64,000 bases of DNA from Sandaracinobacter neustonicus (GCF_006385875.1 NZ_VFSU01000011.1:124001-188000), one strand, 5' to 3'. Shown: positions 1-8,450, numbered from the stretch's first letter. Notes: generated by a model not told the origin, from the letters alone. Made by a program: numbers and translations.

Positions 1-124
1 GCTGTTGTTCGGCAGTAGCCCGACGGAGCCGGGGGCGTTGGGGCTGGCGGCGGCGACGGCGATGATGCTGGCGGCGGTCGCGCCCTTTGCGGGCGGGGCG
101 GCGCTGCGGGCTTCGAGAGGCTGA
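1..124 (+). CDS. ccmB: Heme exporter protein CcmB, C-terminal end (cut by window edge)
   Basis: Last 40 residues of what should be CcmB, the membrane subunit of the CcmABC heme-handling complex of cytochrome c maturation system I. The frame is open from base 2 to a TGA at 122-124. The remaining peptide is a hydrophobic Ala/Leu-rich helix ending in PFAGGAALRAS, as expected for the last CcmB membrane segment. No diagnostic motif is left in this piece, so the identity rests mainly on ccmC starting 46 bases later. The gene is truncated by the window, not by mutation. Confidence 0.75.
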   Translation, partial: LLFGSSPTEPGALGLAAATAMMLAAVAPFAGGAALRASRG

Positions 125-170
125 GAGGGGTGTCGGCTTGCGATTCCCCGTGCTAGGGCCGATCCCTGCT

Positions 171-908
171 ATGGCTGCCCCCGATCTTCACGCCCTTGCC
201 AATCCGTTGCGATTTCAGCGCTTCGCGACCGCGCTGACGCCGTGGCTGCTGGTGCTTGGGCTGGCTTTCATGACCGTAGGGATTTGGCGCGGGTTGTTTT
301 TTGCGCCGCCCGATTATCTTCAGGGTGAGACCGTCCGCATCCTTTATATCCATGTGCCGTCGGCATGGTTCGCGATGGGCGGCTATCTGGGCATGGCGCT
401 TGCGGCGCTGGCAGCCATGGTGTGGAAGCATCCGCTGGCGGCGCTGTCTGTGCGGGCCATTGCGCCGGTGGGGGCGCTGTTCGCGGCGATCTGCCTGATC
501 ACCGGCTCCATCTGGGGCCGCCCCACATGGGGCACATGGTGGGTGTGGGATGGTCGGCTGACCTCGATGCTGGTGCTGTTCCTGCTCTATCTGGGGGTGA
601 TCGCGCTGATCCATTCGCATGACGACAAGGCGCGCGGGCTGAAGATGGCGGGCTATCTGGCCATCGTCGGCACCCTTAATCTGCCGATCATCAAGTTCAG
701 CGTCGAAAAGTGGAACACCCTGCACCAGCCCGCGTCCATCCGCCTGTCTGGCAGTTCGATCCACCCGGACATGCTGCAACCGCTGCTGCTCTCTGCGCTG
801 GGGTTCCTGCTGCTGTTCGCGGGGCTGGTGCTGGTGCGGATGCGCACGCTGATCGCCGAGCAGCGGCTTGAGATGCGGGCGATGCGCCGCGCCGCGCGAG
901 CCGGATAA
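171..908 (+). CDS. ccmC: Heme exporter protein CcmC
   Basis: Integral inner-membrane protein (245 residues) that loads heme onto CcmE during c-type cytochrome maturation. The tryptophan-rich WWD signature is at residues 120-127 (WGTWWVWD). The two expected heme-ligand histidines are at His61 (HVPSAW) and His185 (NTLHQP). About six hydrophobic segments are visible. I chose ATG 171, giving MAAPDLHALANPL; the frame stays open upstream to 87, but that extension is Arg-rich and overlaps the ccmB end. It lies in the ccm operon with ccmD 13 bases downstream. Length and motifs are normal for the family. Confidence 0.95.
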   Translation: MAAPDLHALANPLRFQRFATALTPWLLVLGLAFMTVGIWRGLFFAPPDYLQGETVRILYIHVPSAWFAMGGYLGMALAALAAMVWKHPLAALSVRAIAPVGALFAAICLITGSIWGRPTWGTWWVWDGRLTSMLVLFLLYLGVIALIHSHDDKARGLKMAGYLAIVGTLNLPIIKFSVEKWNTLHQPASIRLSGSSIHPDMLQPLLLSALGFLLLFAGLVLVRMRTLIAEQRLEMRAMRRAARAG

Positions 909-921
909 GGGGCCAAGCCAA

Positions 922-1044
922 ATGCCGCATTTTCCGTTCATCGCCGCCGCTTATGGCATCACCATCGCCTTGCTGGGCGGGTTCCTTGTCTGGTCCCTGT
1001 GGCGGATGCGCCGCGCCGAACGCGCGGTGGAGGAGAAGCGCTGA
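922..1044 (+). CDS. ccmD: Heme exporter protein CcmD (40-residue membrane peptide)
   Basis: Tiny single-span protein that helps release holo-CcmE from the CcmABC complex. The 40 residues hold one hydrophobic helix (residues about 8-26, ending LLGGFLVWSLW) followed by a basic, charged tail (RRMRR-like, then EEKR), the classic CcmD layout. The TGA stop (1042-1044) overlaps the ccmE ATG (1044), so the two are probably translationally coupled. Its position between ccmC and ccmE is the usual one. Confidence 0.9.
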   Translation: MPHFPFIAAAYGITIALLGGFLVWSLWRMRRAERAVEEKR

Positions 1045-1502
1045 TGGCCGTCGCCAAGCCCAAGCAGCAGCGGCTGGTGCTGGCGCTGGCCGCGTTGGCG
1101 GTGATGGTGGCGGCGGGCATCGTCGCCATTTTCGCGCTTCAGGATACGGCGGCCTATTTCAAGGCCCCGTCCGATATCGCCGCCGAACCGCCCGCGCCGG
1201 GGCAGACCATCCGGCTGGGCGGGCTGGTGAAGGCCGGGTCCGTCGGGCGTTCGGCCGACGGGCTGGTGCTGAATTTCACCGTGACGGACATGAAGGCGGA
1301 TACGCCTGTCAGCTATCGCGGCATCGTGCCGGACCTGTTCCGGGAAAATCAGGGCGTGATCGCCACCGGCAGCTTCGATGCCAGCGGCCATTTCGTGGCG
1401 CGCGAACTGCTGGCCAAGCATGACGAGAATTACATGCCGCCCGAAGTCGCCAAGGCGCTGGAAAAGAACGGCCATCCGATGGGCGCAGGTCGCCCGACAT
1501 GA
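1044..1502 (+). CDS. ccmE: Cytochrome c-type biogenesis heme chaperone CcmE
   Basis: Periplasmic heme chaperone (152 residues) anchored by one N-terminal membrane helix (about residues 11-31). The heme is bound covalently to a conserved histidine, here His126 in the family signature LAKHDENYMPPEV. The OB-fold beta region covers residues about 50-120. ATG 1044 overlaps the ccmD stop and gives the expected MAVAKPKQQRL start; an upstream extension in the same frame overlaps ccmD and is not credible. The stop overlaps the ccmF start as ATGA. Confidence 0.96.
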   Translation: MAVAKPKQQRLVLALAALAVMVAAGIVAIFALQDTAAYFKAPSDIAAEPPAPGQTIRLGGLVKAGSVGRSADGLVLNFTVTDMKADTPVSYRGIVPDLFRENQGVIATGSFDASGHFVARELLAKHDENYMPPEVAKALEKNGHPMGAGRPT

Positions 1503-3421
1503 TCCCGGAACTCGGGCATCTGGCCCTGTGGCTGGCGGCGTCTTTCGCCCTGTTGCAGGCGGCCGCGCCCTCCATCGGGCTGTGGAAACGGGATGAAGCG
1601 CTGGCAGCGCTCGCCCGCCCCGCCGCGCTGGCGCAGGCGCTGTTGACGCTGGGCGCGTTCGCGGCGCTGACTTGGGCCTTCTGGGTGTCGGATTTCTCGG
1701 TGAAGCTGGTGGCCGCAAACAGCCACAGCCAGAAGCCGGACCTGTATCGCTTCACCGGCGTGTGGGCCAATCATGAAGGCTCTTTGCTGCTGTGGGTGCT
1801 GGTGATGGCGCTGGCAGGCGCGGCGGTCGCGCTGGTGCCGACTGCGCTGGGGGAGCGGTTCCGTGTTCGCGTGCTCTCGGTGCAGGCCTTTGTCTCTCTG
1901 GGCTTTTTCGCCTTCCTGCTGCTCGCCTCCAACCCGTTCGAGCGGCTGGTGCCTGCACCCACGGAAGGGCAGGGGCTGAACCCGCTGTTGCAGGACCCCG
2001 GCCTCGCCTTCCATCCGCCGCTGCTGTACGCGGGCTATGTCGGGCTTTCGGTGGCCTTTGCCTTTGCCGTGGCGGGGATGCTGGAAAATGCCGTTGGCCC
2101 GGCATGGGCGCGGGCGACGCGGCCCTGGGTGGCGGGCGCATGGGCGCTGCTGACACTGGGCATCGCGCTGGGCAGCTTCTGGGCCTATTATGAACTGGGC
2201 TGGGGCGGCTGGTGGTTCTGGGATCCGGTGGAAAACGCCGCGCTGATGCCGTGGCTGGCGGCGACGGCGCTGCTGCATTCCATCGCCGTGGTGATGAAGC
2301 GCGACGCGCTGCGGGCGTGGACGCTGCTGCTGGCGGTGGCGGCCTTTTCGCTGTCGATGATGGGCACCTTCATCGTCCGCTCCGGCCTGCTTACTTCTGT
2401 GCATGCCTTCGCTGTCGATCCCACGCGCGGGCTGTTCCTGATGCTGTTGATGGCGCTGTATATCGGCGGCGCGCTGACCATTTATGCGCTGGCGGCGGGG
2501 CGCGTGGCGGAGGGGCGGCAGTTCGCGCTGGTCAGCCGCGAATCCGCGCTTGTCGCCAACAATCTGCTGATGTCGGCGATGCTGGGGGTGGTGCTGGTGG
2601 GCACGCTGTATCCGATGGCGCTGGAGGCGGCGGGCGGCGCACAGATTTCCGTGGGGCCGCCCTATTTCAACCGCACCACGCTGCCGATGCTGTTCGTGGC
2701 CGCCGTGCTGATGGGGATTGCGCCATGGCTGGGCTGGCGGCGCAGCGGCACCGGGCATCTGGCCGCACGGCTGCTGCCCGCCGGTGTTGCGGCGACGGGC
2801 ATCGTCATTCTGGCGCTGCTGCTGTTCGGCATTCGCGGGATCGGTGCGCTGCTGGGCTTTGCGGCGGCAGCGTGGCTGGGGGTGGCGAGCCTCTCCATCC
2901 TGCTGCGCCGGGGCGTGACGCTGAACATCGCCGGGATGGCAGTGGCGCATCTGGGCGTCGCCGTGTCGATCCTTGGGGCCACCGCGTCTGGTGCGTTGCA
3001 GCAGGAGGCGCTGGTGGCGATGCGAGTAGGGGACGCCATCGAGATGGGGCCGTGGCGCGCGGAGCTGAAGGATGTGCGCCCGGTGGCCGGGCCGAACTGG
3101 ACTGCGATTGAAGCCACGCTGGACGTGCAGCGAAACGGGCGGCCTGTCGCGACGCTGAAGCCGCAATCGCGCATGTTCGTCGCGCCGCCGCAGGAAACCA
3201 CCGAGGCCGGGCGCGCGGGTTGGTGGGGCGGTGAACTCTATTCCGTGCTGGGCAAGCCAGATGGTAGCGGGCGCTGGCAGATTCATTTATGGGTAAAGCC
3301 GCTGGTGCGGCTGATCTGGTGGGGCGGGCTGCTGATGGCATTCGGCGGGCTGCTGGCGCTGGGCGGCAAGCTGCGGCTGCCGAGCCGGGTGCGGACGGTG
3401 GCGCAGGAGGCGGTGGCGTGA
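1499..3421 (+). CDS. ccmF: Heme lyase CcmF
   Basis: Large polytopic membrane protein (640 residues) of the heme ligation complex that transfers heme from holo-CcmE to the apocytochrome CXXCH motif. The WWD domain is clear at residues about 235-246 (WGGWWFWDPVEN), followed by the conserved NAALMPWL stretch. Many hydrophobic spans are visible. It starts with an ATGA overlap on the ccmE stop and ends with a GTGA overlap onto ccmG. Full length for the family. Confidence 0.96.
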   Translation: MIPELGHLALWLAASFALLQAAAPSIGLWKRDEALAALARPAALAQALLTLGAFAALTWAFWVSDFSVKLVAANSHSQKPDLYRFTGVWANHEGSLLLWVLVMALAGAAVALVPTALGERFRVRVLSVQAFVSLGFFAFLLLASNPFERLVPAPTEGQGLNPLLQDPGLAFHPPLLYAGYVGLSVAFAFAVAGMLENAVGPAWARATRPWVAGAWALLTLGIALGSFWAYYELGWGGWWFWDPVENAALMPWLAATALLHSIAVVMKRDALRAWTLLLAVAAFSLSMMGTFIVRSGLLTSVHAFAVDPTRGLFLMLLMALYIGGALTIYALAAGRVAEGRQFALVSRESALVANNLLMSAMLGVVLVGTLYPMALEAAGGAQISVGPPYFNRTTLPMLFVAAVLMGIAPWLGWRRSGTGHLAARLLPAGVAATGIVILALLLFGIRGIGALLGFAAAAWLGVASLSILLRRGVTLNIAGMAVAHLGVAVSILGATASGALQQEALVAMRVGDAIEMGPWRAELKDVRPVAGPNWTAIEATLDVQRNGRPVATLKPQSRMFVAPPQETTEAGRAGWWGGELYSVLGKPDGSGRWQIHLWVKPLVRLIWWGGLLMAFGGLLALGGKLRLPSRVRTVAQEAVA

Positions 3422-3948
3422 AGGGCAAAAGGCTGATCTGGCTGCTGCCGCTGCTACTGTTCGCAGGGTTGGTGGCGCTGATGGCGAACCATCTGGGCGC
3501 GCCGCAGCAGCAGGTGATCAAAAGCCACATGGTGGGCAAGCCGCTGGCGGAATTCGCGCTGGAGGGCGTGGCGGGCGCGCCGGGGCTGGCGCTGGTGGAT
3601 TTGAAGGGCGGCGGTCCGGTGCTGGTGAACATTTTCGCCAGCTGGTGCCTGCCCTGCGCGGTGGAGGCTCCGCAATTGCAGGCGCTGAAAGATCGCGGCG
3701 CGACCATCCATGGCATCGCCCTGCGTGATGAACCCGCCGATGTGGCGGGCTTTCTGGCCCGCCATGGCAACCCCTTCACCCGCATCGGGCAGGATCCGGG
3801 CGGGCGGATGATGCTGGCCTTTGGCGCCTCTGGCGTGCCGGAAACCTATGTCGTCGATGCGCAGGGCGTGATCCGTTACCAGCATCTGGGCGAAATCCGT
3901 GCCGAACATGTCGATCTGCTGATGGCCGAGTTGGAGAAGGCGAAATGA
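3418..3948 (+). CDS. ccmG: Thiol:disulfide interchange protein CcmG/DsbE
   Basis: Membrane-tethered thioredoxin-like reductant (176 residues) that keeps apocytochrome c heme-binding cysteines reduced in the periplasm. An N-terminal membrane anchor (KRLIWLLPLLLFAGLVALM) is followed by a thioredoxin fold with the active-site motif WCLPC. The later GVPETYVVD strand with its cis-proline is typical. The start is a GTG at 3418 overlapping the ccmF stop (GTGA); longer in-frame starts would run back inside ccmF. The stop overlaps the ccmH ATG. Confidence 0.95.
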   Translation: MKGKRLIWLLPLLLFAGLVALMANHLGAPQQQVIKSHMVGKPLAEFALEGVAGAPGLALVDLKGGGPVLVNIFASWCLPCAVEAPQLQALKDRGATIHGIALRDEPADVAGFLARHGNPFTRIGQDPGGRMMLAFGASGVPETYVVDAQGVIRYQHLGEIRAEHVDLLMAELEKAK

Positions 3949-4328
3949 AGGCGTTCGCCATCGCCTTGCTGCTGATCGCCTCCCCGGTGCTGGCCGAACC
4001 GCCGACGCCGCCGGACGTGCCGCTGAGCAACCCGGTGCAGGAGCAGCGGGCGAAGGCAGTGATGGCGGAATTGCGCTGCCTGACCTGCCAGAACCAGTCC
4101 ATCGCCGATTCCAATGCCGCGCAGGCGCAGGCGATGCGGATGGAAGTGCGCGAGCGGATCGCTGCGGGCGAGGAGCCGGAGGCCGTGCGCGCCTTCTTCG
4201 TGGAGCGCTATGGCGACTGGGTGAGCTTCGTGCCGCCCGCGCGCGAGGATACCGCGCTGTTGTGGGCCGCGCCCCTGCTGTTTCTGGGCATCGGCGTGGC
4301 GCTGGTGGCGCGCAGGTTCCGCCGATGA
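3945..4328 (+). CDS. ccmH: Cytochrome c-type biogenesis protein CcmH
   Basis: Small membrane-anchored thiol-redox subunit (127 residues) of the heme ligation complex. A signal peptide (MKAFAIALLLIASPVLA) is followed by the conserved LRCLTCQNQSIADSNA block, whose CXXC pair acts on the apocytochrome. A C-terminal membrane helix is near residues 104-121. This is the short CcmH form lacking the fused TPR part; the TPR function is the next gene. It overlaps both neighbours by four bases. Confidence 0.95.
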   Translation: MKAFAIALLLIASPVLAEPPTPPDVPLSNPVQEQRAKAVMAELRCLTCQNQSIADSNAAQAQAMRMEVRERIAAGEEPEAVRAFFVERYGDWVSFVPPAREDTALLWAAPLLFLGIGVALVARRFRR

Positions 4329-4936
4329 ACTGGAAAACCATCCTGCCCGTCGCGCTGGTGCTGCTGCTGGGTTTCGGCGGCTATATGGTCGTCGGCAGTC
4401 CGGGGCTGAAATCCGCGCCATCTGAACGCAGCGCGCCGCACCCGGACCTGACGCCGGAGGCCGAGCAGGCCTCGAAGGAATTGCTGAACAATTTCGGCGA
4501 CGTGCGCGCATGGCTGACATTGTCAGACGCATTGATTCGCACCGGGCGCACGGAATCGGCGGTGTCCGCGATGCAGAGCGGGCTGGAAGCCATTCCCGGC
4601 AACGCGGACCTGTGGGTGCAGATGGGGGTGGCGCTGGTGGCGCACGCCGACGGAGAGGTCGTGCCCGCCGCGCGGCTGGCGTTTGACCGTGCCGCCCGGC
4701 TGGCGCCGGATCATCCCGCGCCCGCCTATTTCCTGGGCCTTGCATGGCTGCAATCCGGCGACGTGGACAATGCGCTGAAAACATGGGGGGAACTTCGCGC
4801 CCGCAGCGCGGACGATGCGCCATGGGTTTCCCTGCTGGATCGGCAGATTGCCGCCGCCCACAGAATGCGGGACATGGGGGTGGGGCAGGCTATGATGCCG
4901 GTTCCGCCCGACGGGGAGGGATCGCCGGGCACCTGA
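4325..4936 (+). CDS. ccmI: CcmI-type TPR protein, cytochrome c biogenesis
   Basis: Likely apocytochrome c chaperone (203 residues) that completes the heme ligation module. An N-terminal membrane helix (TILPVALVLLLGFGGYMVV) precedes a periplasmic region with TPR-like helices (residues about 60-185), including VRAWLTLSDALIRTGRTESA and DHPAPAYFLGLAWLQSGD. ATG 4325 overlaps the ccmH stop as ATGA. It is shorter than the two-domain CcmI of some proteobacteria and seems to keep one membrane helix plus the TPR part. Last gene of the ccm operon; the next gene starts 19 bases on. Confidence 0.85.
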   Translation: MNWKTILPVALVLLLGFGGYMVVGSPGLKSAPSERSAPHPDLTPEAEQASKELLNNFGDVRAWLTLSDALIRTGRTESAVSAMQSGLEAIPGNADLWVQMGVALVAHADGEVVPAARLAFDRAARLAPDHPAPAYFLGLAWLQSGDVDNALKTWGELRARSADDAPWVSLLDRQIAAAHRMRDMGVGQAMMPVPPDGEGSPGT

Positions 4937-4955
4937 AGCGGAGGGAGATCGGGCC

Positions 4956-5579
4956 ATGATCATCGTCCATCATCTGAACAACAGCCGGTCGCAGCGGATT
5001 CTCTGGCTGCTGGAAGAGCTTGAACTTCCTTATGAAATCCGGCGCTACAGCCGCGATCCCGTCACCAACCTCGCCCCGCCCGAACTGGAAGCCGTGCACC
5101 CGCTGGGCAAATCCCCGGTGGTGGAGCTGGATGGGCAGATCCTCACCGAATCGGGCGCGATCATCGAAACGCTGATCCGCAGGCTGGGCGGCGGGCGGCT
5201 GGCCCCGGCCGAAGGGACAGCGGATTATGATCGCTACATCATGTGGCTGCACTATGCCGAAGGCTCGGCGATGCTGCCGCTGATGCTGCAATTGTATGTG
5301 GGACGGCTGGGCGAGGCGGGCGCGCCGCTGAAGCCGCGAATCGACAGTGAGATCGCCCGCCATCTGGGCTGGATCGAATCGGAGCTGTCCGGCCGTGACT
5401 GGCTGGTGGGAGACGGGCTGACGGGCGCGGACATCCAGCTGAGCTTCGTGGCGGATATCGCTCGCGTGTTCGGGCTGCGGAGCCGCTACCCGGCGATGGA
5501 CGCCTGGGCGACACGATTTCAGGCCCGCCCGGCCTTCGTCCGCGCGCTGGAGAAGGGCGGCCCTTACGCCTATGCGTGA
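4956..5579 (+). CDS. Glutathione S-transferase family protein
   Basis: Cytosolic GST-fold protein (207 residues). The N-terminal thioredoxin-like half (residues 1-80) opens with MIIVHHLNNSRSQRILWLLEEL and contains the glutathione gamma-Glu binding turn TESGAIIETL; the C-terminal half is all-helical. The Asn-Ser-Arg-Ser stretch near the N-terminus holds the probable catalytic Ser/Asn. The ATG follows a GGAGGGAG-like ribosome site. It lies 19 bases after ccmI, but a role in cytochrome maturation is not implied. The substrate cannot be told from sequence. Confidence 0.9.
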   Translation: MIIVHHLNNSRSQRILWLLEELELPYEIRRYSRDPVTNLAPPELEAVHPLGKSPVVELDGQILTESGAIIETLIRRLGGGRLAPAEGTADYDRYIMWLHYAEGSAMLPLMLQLYVGRLGEAGAPLKPRIDSEIARHLGWIESELSGRDWLVGDGLTGADIQLSFVADIARVFGLRSRYPAMDAWATRFQARPAFVRALEKGGPYAYA

Positions 5580-5661
5580 CCCCGTTGCTGCGCCCGCGAA
5601 ACGGTGCTAGCGCGCGGCCGGATAAGACCCTGTTGCAGGGGCTTCCAGATGCGGGGACTGC

Positions 5662-5733
5662 ATGAAGCTGGTCTGCCATTGCCCTGCCATCGAACCGGCC
5701 GCTGAGGCCGGGTTCCGACGGCGGCTTCGTTGA
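5662..5733 (+). CDS. Possible 23-residue leader peptide upstream of kup
   Basis: A short frame starts at ATG 5662, five bases after a GGGGA ribosome-site match, and runs 23 codons to a TGA at 5731-5733. That TGA overlaps the TTG start of kup (5730) as TTGA, the same arrangement used for coupled genes elsewhere in this window. The peptide starts MKLVCHCP and ends in an Arg-rich tail (FRRRLR). Because kup lacks its own clear ribosome site, the leader could deliver ribosomes to it. No homology is recognised, and it may be chance. Confidence 0.3.
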   Translation: MKLVCHCPAIEPAAEAGFRRRLR

Positions 5734-7634
5734 GTTCCTCTGGCTCCGCGACCGGCGAAGCCGGCTCGCACGGCCATTCGCAGGATGGCCTACCCAAGCT
5801 GATTTTGGGCGCGCTGGGCGTGGTGTTCGGCGATATCGGCACCTCGCCGCTCTATGCGCTGAAGGAAAGCTTCATCGGCCACCATCCGCTGACGGTGGAT
5901 CAGTTGCACGTGATGGGCGTGATCAGCCTGATCTTCTGGTCGATGATGCTGGTCGTCACCTTCAAATATGTGTTCATCATCCTGCGCGCGGACAACCGGG
6001 GGGAGGGCGGCTCGCTGGCGCTTTACGCGCTGATCTCCCGCCAGAGCCATGGCAAGGGGTGGATGCGGCCGGTCTCTCTGATGGCGATTCTCGCCACCGC
6101 GCTGTTCTTCGGCGATTGCATCATCACGCCTGCCATCTCTGTTCTGTCTGCCGTGGAAGGGCTGACGACGGTGGAGGCCGGGCTGCAGCCGCTGGTGCTG
6201 CCCATTTCGGTGGGGATCATCATCGCCCTGTTCATGATCCAGTCCGTCGGCACCAGCCGGGTGGGGGCGCTGTTCGGGCCGATCACCTTGTTCTACTTCA
6301 TCGTGCTGGCGGTGCTGGGCGCGATGAGCATCCTCGAGCGGCCGGAAATCCTCTGGGCGCTGTCGCCCTATCATGCCTTCACCTTCTTCGTGGACGATCC
6401 GAAGCTGGGCTTTCTGGCGCTGGGATCGGTGGTGCTGGCGGTGACGGGCACGGAAGCGCTTTATGCCGACATGGGGCATTTCGGCCGTCGCCCCATCGCC
6501 TTTTCATGGCTGTGGATCGTGCTGCCCGCGCTGATGCTGAACTATCTGGGGCAGGGCGCGCTGCTGTTGGGCAGCCCGCAATCCATTACCAACCCCTTCT
6601 ATCTGCTGGCGCCTGAAAACCTGCGCCTGCCCATGGTGGTGCTGGCGACGATGGCCACCGTCATCGCCAGTCAGGCGGTGATTTCCGGCGCATTCTCGGT
6701 TGCGCGGCAGGCGGTGCAGCTGGGCTATATGCCGCGCCTGCGCATCGAGCATACCTCCGCCAGCACGCAGGGGCAGGTCTACATCCCGTTCATGAACTGG
6801 ATCCTGCTGGCGATGGTGCTGATGCTGGTGATCGGCTTCGAAAGCTCCTCCAACCTTGCCGCCGCTTATGGCATCGCGGTGACGGGCACGATGTTCATCA
6901 CCACCTGCATGATGGCGGTGCTGATCCTTTCCATCTGGAAGTGGAACCGCATCTTGGCTGGCGTGATCGTGGGCGCGTTCCTGATCATCGACGGGGCTTA
7001 TTTCGCCTCCAACCTGCTGAAGATTCCGGATGGCGGCTGGTTCCCGCTGCTGGTGGCGATCATCACCTTCGTGCTGCTCACGACATGGGCACGCGGGCGG
7101 CAACTGATGAACGACAGGCTGACCGAATCGGCCATGCCGATGGAGGTGTTCATCAAATCCGCCGCGCGCACAGCCACGCGGGTTCCGGGCACGGCGGTGT
7201 TCATGACCTCCACGCCGCAGGGGGTGCCGCATGCGCTGCTGCACAATCTGAAGCACAATAAGGTGCTGCACGATCGAATCCTGATCCTGACGGTGGTGAT
7301 CGACGAAGTGCCCTTCGTCGATCTGGAAGACAGGGTGGAGGTGCTGGATCTGGGCGAGAATTTCTATCGCATGATCCTGCGCTATGGCTTCATGCAGCAG
7401 CCCGACGTGCCCGCCGTGCTGAAGCTGGTGGAAAATTGCGGCCCGCAGATCAAGATGATGGACACCAGCTTCTTCCTTGCACGGCAGACGCTGCTGCCGT
7501 CTGAGCGGCCCGGCATGGCGATCTGGCGGGAAAAGCTGTTCGCATGGATGCTGCGCAACGCGGAAAGCGCGATGGAGTTCTTCAAGCTGCCGACGAACCG
7601 GGTGGTGGAGCTTGGGAGTCAGGTGGAGATTTGA
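5730..7634 (+). CDS. kup: Low-affinity potassium transporter Kup
   Basis: Inner-membrane K+ uptake protein (634 residues), probably K+/H+ symport as in the KUP/HAK/KT family. The family hallmark [17 protein letters not shown] is at residues about 30-46. Around twelve hydrophobic segments follow, then a cytoplasmic C-terminal domain containing [11 protein letters not shown] and [14 protein letters not shown]. No ATG fits the N-terminus; TTG 5730 gives a typical polar head ([17 protein letters not shown]). It has no obvious own ribosome site, but the start overlaps a short upstream frame (5662-5733). Length is normal. A hairpin terminator follows at 7733. Confidence 0.95.
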   Translation: MSSSGSATGEAGSHGHSQDGLPKLILGALGVVFGDIGTSPLYALKESFIGHHPLTVDQLHVMGVISLIFWSMMLVVTFKYVFIILRADNRGEGGSLALYALISRQSHGKGWMRPVSLMAILATALFFGDCIITPAISVLSAVEGLTTVEAGLQPLVLPISVGIIIALFMIQSVGTSRVGALFGPITLFYFIVLAVLGAMSILERPEILWALSPYHAFTFFVDDPKLGFLALGSVVLAVTGTEALYADMGHFGRRPIAFSWLWIVLPALMLNYLGQGALLLGSPQSITNPFYLLAPENLRLPMVVLATMATVIASQAVISGAFSVARQAVQLGYMPRLRIEHTSASTQGQVYIPFMNWILLAMVLMLVIGFESSSNLAAAYGIAVTGTMFITTCMMAVLILSIWKWNRILAGVIVGAFLIIDGAYFASNLLKIPDGGWFPLLVAIITFVLLTTWARGRQLMNDRLTESAMPMEVFIKSAARTATRVPGTAVFMTSTPQGVPHALLHNLKHNKVLHDRILILTVVIDEVPFVDLEDRVEVLDLGENFYRMILRYGFMQQPDVPAVLKLVENCGPQIKMMDTSFFLARQTLLPSERPGMAIWREKLFAWMLRNAESAMEFFKLPTNRVVELGSQVEI

Positions 7635-7643
7635 CGAAGGCGG

Positions 7644-7673
7644 CCGCGATTAGCGCAAAGCGCTAACTCGCGG
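7644..7673. other. Extended imperfect hairpin after kup
   Basis: Inner arms TTAGCGC / GCGCTAA with a three-base loop (7650-7666) extend into outer arms CCGCGA / TCGCGG with one bulged C, 13 pairs in all. No T-run follows, so it is more likely an mRNA 3'-end stabiliser or a REP-like unit than an intrinsic terminator. Confidence 0.5.
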
Positions 7674-7732
7674 ACTCGCCGCAGTCACGGCCGGCGGGGC
7701 GGAGGGCATCAGCCCGACGAACCCGTCCGACG

Positions 7733-7760
7733 GCACGGCTCTGCCGTGCTCTTACTTTCT
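7733..7760 (+). terminator. Probable terminator of kup
   Basis: Perfect seven-pair hairpin GCACGGC / GCCGTGC with a TCT loop (7733-7749), followed by the pyrimidine-rich tail TCTTACTTTCT. It lies 98 bases beyond the kup stop. A second hairpin (CGGCAGC / GCTGCCG, 7784-7800) follows before the oppositely oriented terminator of the lipoprotein gene. Confidence 0.55.
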
Positions 7761-7827
7761 GGTTCTGAAAACCCAGCCGGACTCGGCAGCTTGGCTGCCG
7801 GCCGGCCCATCCGCGCGCACCACGCCC

Positions 7828-7867
7828 AAAACGAAAAAGGGCCGCAGCCTGACGGCTGCGACCCCTT
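7828..7867 (-). terminator. Intrinsic terminator of the Ala-rich lipoprotein gene
   Basis: Read on the minus strand, a GC-rich stem built on GCAGCC / GGCTGC, extended outward by AAGGG / CCCTT, is followed by TTTTTCGTTTT. It begins about 24 bases after the lipoprotein stop. This is a canonical rho-independent terminator. Confidence 0.8.
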
Positions 7868-7890
7868 CGATTCGCTGGATGCGAAATCGC

Positions 7891-8211
7891 TTACTTGGCG
7901 ATTTCAGCAGCCTTTTCTTGCACCGCACCGGCAGCGGCTTCAACCGAACCAGCCGCAGCAGCGGTGGCGTCGGCAGCAGCAGCGGTCGCACCGGCAGCAG
8001 CGTCGGTGGTGGCGGCAGCAGCGTCGGTGGCAGCAGCGGCAGTGGTGTCGGCAGCAGCGTCGACCGTGGCAGCAGCAGCATCGACGGTGGCGTCGGCGGC
8101 AGCGGCGGTGTCGGCAGCGGCATCAGCCGTGGCGTCGGCCGGCTTCTTTTCGCCGCAAGCGGCGAGGACGGCGAGGCTGGCGACAGCAGCGATGGTGAGA
8201 GCCTTGTTCAT
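7891..8211 (-). CDS. Small Ala-rich lipoprotein
   Basis: A 106-residue secreted lipoprotein. The signal peptide (MNKALTIAAVASLAVLAAC) ends in the lipobox LAAC, predicting lipidation at Cys19. The rest is almost entirely Ala with regularly spaced Asp/Thr (repeats of the type ATDAAAATTDAAA), then an Ala/Glu/Lys helix (EAAAGAVQEKAAEIAK). The composition suggests a long helical or coiled rod in the periplasm, perhaps a Lpp-like spacer; that role is inference. ATG 8211 is preceded by a perfect AGGAGG, so longer upstream frames are rejected. It has its own promoter-like and terminator elements and is probably monocistronic and strongly expressed. Confidence 0.85.
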   Translation of the reverse strand: MNKALTIAAVASLAVLAACGEKKPADATADAAADTAAAADATVDAAAATVDAAADTTAAAATDAAAATTDAAAGATAAAADATAAAAGSVEAAAGAVQEKAAEIAK

Positions 8212-8241
8212 TCTGACCTCCTGATCGGGCACTAGACCCAA

Positions 8242-8270
8242 GTTATTGCAGGCCATGGGGACGAACCCAA
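8242..8270 (-). promoter_or_regulatory. Candidate promoter of the Ala-rich lipoprotein
   Basis: On the minus strand TTGGGT (8270-8265) and AATAAC (8247-8242) are separated by 17 bases, matching sigma-70 boxes at 3/6 and 4/6 positions, with the start codon about 30 bases downstream. Confidence 0.35.
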
Positions 8271-8378
8271 GAGAGGCACCTTGCGGCCGCAAACCCGTAA
8301 CGAACAGCAGCATTTGCAGCATTCGGCACGAAGTTTTCGCGCCTTGCATGAAGCCGGGCTGTAATTCAAGCCTGTTTG

Positions 8379-8407
8379 TTGACAAAGCGCCCTCATTCCC
8401 GGCCAAT
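8379..8407 (+). promoter_or_regulatory. Candidate promoter of the hemC operon
   Basis: A perfect TTGACA at 8379-8384 is followed after 17 bases by a weak -10 (GCCAAT, 8402-8407), 44 bases before the hemC GTG. The -35 is convincing; the -10 is poor. Confidence 0.4.
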
Positions 8408-8450
8408 TCGCAGCTTGCCCGTTTGGCGGGGGAGCGGGCAGAAGGGCACG

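Noticed and set aside
1430-3286. 618-codon minus-strand frame opposite ccmF
   Set aside because: Gln/Arg/His-rich translation without motifs, exactly antisense to a full-length ccmF. Typical high-GC shadow.
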